Below are positions 33,327-34,479 of a stretch of 34,479 bases of DNA, piece after piece. A program made the translations under genes and the position numbers. Every line of letters starts with the position of its first letter. Position 1 is the stretch's first letter. Source of the DNA: Lachnospiraceae bacterium (GTDB lineage: Bacteria; Bacillota; Clostridia; Lachnospirales; Lachnospiraceae); assembly GCA_017513005.1 (NCBI GenBank), contig JAFWDM010000030.1, positions 1 through 34,479 on the forward strand, in the 5' to 3' direction. Below the pieces are notes generated by a model. The model had not been told where the DNA came from and did no database searches. It saw only the letters and a list, made by a program, of their open reading frames with translations.

Positions 33327-33410
33327 CTAAAAAAAGGTCGGAAAATCTATGAGTTCCGGCCCTGGTGATCCGGGACCTGACAGCGGGTTCCGGCGGCATG
33401 GAGTAGAGGG

Positions 33411-34304
33411 ATGGCAAAAAAGCGTTCGAAAAAAAAGAAAAAACAGGAAGCGGGCAGTGTCGGCGGTTCTGCACCTCAGAAGGGCGGAATGCTGGTTTAT
33501 GTGCCTGCTTTTTGCAGTCTGATCGGGACACTCATGCTCCTGGTCGTCATCGCCCTGGCTATCCCCCTGACCGTTCCGAACTATCTGGGCTACCAGGTCT
33601 ACAACGTGGTCAGCGGCTCGATGGAACCGGCGATCCCAATCGGGAGCGTCATCTATGTCAAGGCGATCGACCCCGTCGAGATCAAGAAGGGAGACGTCAT
33701 TGCCTTCCGGGGCGGAGACAGCGTGATCATGCACCGCGTCGTGGACAACAAGATGGTCGAAGGTACCTTCACGACAAAGGGCGATGCCAATGAGGGGCAG
33801 GATATGAATGAGGTCCCCTATGCGAACCTGGTGGGGATCGTCGTGCGGCATATCCCGATCCTGGGGCAGCTTCTCATTCTCTTCGGGAGCTCTTTCGGCC
33901 GTCTCTGTATGATCTGTTTTGCCGCCTGCGGCGCCCTGCTCAATGTTCTGGGAGGCCGCTACCGCGATACGATGGAGTATGAGGCGGAGCGGGACCGGGA
34001 ACGGGCGGAGCTTCTGGCGGAGACCCTGCAGCGAAAGCATGAGGCGGATGCGGCAAGGGAGGCTGCACAGAAGGCGACGGCCGGACCGGAGAGAGAATCC
34101 ATCGGCAGCGAAGCCCCGGAACAGGAATCTGCGGGCAGGAAGGATGCGTCCGGACCGGAGGGCACGGAGCAGAAATCTGCGGGCAGGGAGGAAGCGGCCG
34201 GCCCGGAGGACCCGGAGCAGAAGCCCGCAGGCGGTAAGGAAGCAGAGCAGGCGGCTGCAGAGGAGGTCTCTCCGAATACGGCAGAAGACTCTGCGAAAAA
34301 ATGA
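33411..34304 (+). CDS. sipW: SipW-type (ER-type) signal peptidase
   Basis: A 297-residue membrane protease that processes the TasA-like proteins encoded upstream. The catalytic serine is Ser70 in NVVSGSMEPAIPIGS, and the base is His108 in VIMHRVVDN instead of lysine, the hallmark of the S26B/SipW class. The aspartate motif is FTTKGDANEGQD. Helices flank the catalytic domain (about 28-52 and 145-185). The basic start (AKKRSKKKKKQ) is cytoplasmic. The last ~110 residues form a charged tail ending in three 16-residue repeats, which is unusual for SipW. AGAGGG precedes the ATG. It is the last gene of the locus, after a terminator. Confidence 0.92.
   Translation: MAKKRSKKKKKQEAGSVGGSAPQKGGMLVYVPAFCSLIGTLMLLVVIALAIPLTVPNYLGYQVYNVVSGSMEPAIPIGSVIYVKAIDPVEIKKGDVIAFRGGDSVIMHRVVDNKMVEGTFTTKGDANEGQDMNEVPYANLVGIVVRHIPILGQLLILFGSSFGRLCMICFAACGALLNVLGGRYRDTMEYEAERDRERAELLAETLQRKHEADAAREAAQKATAGPERESIGSEAPEQESAGRKDASGPEGTEQKSAGREEAAGPEDPEQKPAGGKEAEQAAAEEVSPNTAEDSAKK
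34104..34247 (+). repeat. Three 48-bp repeats in the SipW tail
   Basis: In-frame copies at 34104, 34152 and 34200 each encode a 16-residue unit of the form GPExxEQxSAGRxxAx. They lie in the cytoplasmic tail after the last helix. Confidence 0.85.
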
Positions 34305-34479
34305 TACGAGGCAGAGAAACTTTTTTACAGCGATCGGTTCCGGCGGGGTTGTCAATGGGAAAGCGCCTGCAGCGCGGTGTGACATGACTGCCGGAGAAAC
34401 GTGGAACTATACAAGATCGACAGCGGGGACAGGGACGTGCGGCCTGCAGAAGGAGTTTCTTTTATTCCAACTGAATACA
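34305..34479. other. Window end without visible gene
   Basis: I see no credible gene, terminator or repeat in these 175 bases beyond a short A/T run after the sipW stop. Confidence 0.5.

Overview
The window looks like a chromosome segment of a fairly GC-rich member of the Clostridia, most likely Lachnospiraceae. The evidence is indirect: Gram-positive class C sortases and LPxTG pilins, Gram-positive type I signal peptidases, a SipW/TasA-like secretion locus, a YtrA-type GntR regulator with an ABC transporter, a DUF4869 gene, and clean sigma-A promoters. No complete marker gene is present, so the family is an inference.

Layout. 1-613: the 3' end of a 23S rRNA gene, no visible 5S gene, then tRNA-Asn, tRNA-Glu, tRNA-Cys and a terminator. 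623-9121: housekeeping and signalling genes: a voltage-gated K+ channel with a TrkA-C tail; a reverse-strand GntR/ATPase/permease operon with a promoter-operator; a DUF4869 gene; nadE; a membrane GGDEF diguanylate cyclase; and an Hpt protein. A nested 27-bp palindromic repeat occurs at two places here. 9299-14570: two related sets of a small coiled-coil protein plus type I signal peptidase, separated by a membrane protein, an Rpn-family nuclease and a structured intergenic region with a candidate small RNA.

14719-25029 is a sortase-assembled pilus locus: a 2449-residue VWA/Cna-B adhesin ending in LPKTG, a backbone pilin ending in LPSTG, and a class C sortase. Base composition drops sharply inside the adhesin (near 15.9 kb) and rises sharply inside the sortase (near 24.5 kb). 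The pilus core therefore looks like an exchanged cassette joined to resident gene ends. 25113-26451 holds a HicB-like gene, a frameshifted small gene and a DUF2442/HTH gene behind a palindromic promoter, then a 63-bp remnant of another sortase C-terminus.

27022-34304 is a second surface-fibre locus: a class C sortase, an isopeptide-type fimbrial protein without an LPxTG signal, two SipW-type (TasA/camelysin-like) secreted proteins, a membrane-anchored protein with a VKTGD signal, a MucBP protein on a 42-unit Gly-Thr/Ala stalk, and a SipW-type signal peptidase. The combination suggests that dedicated secretion (SipW) and covalent assembly (sortase C) act on the same fibre. It is the best candidate for an under-described system in the window.
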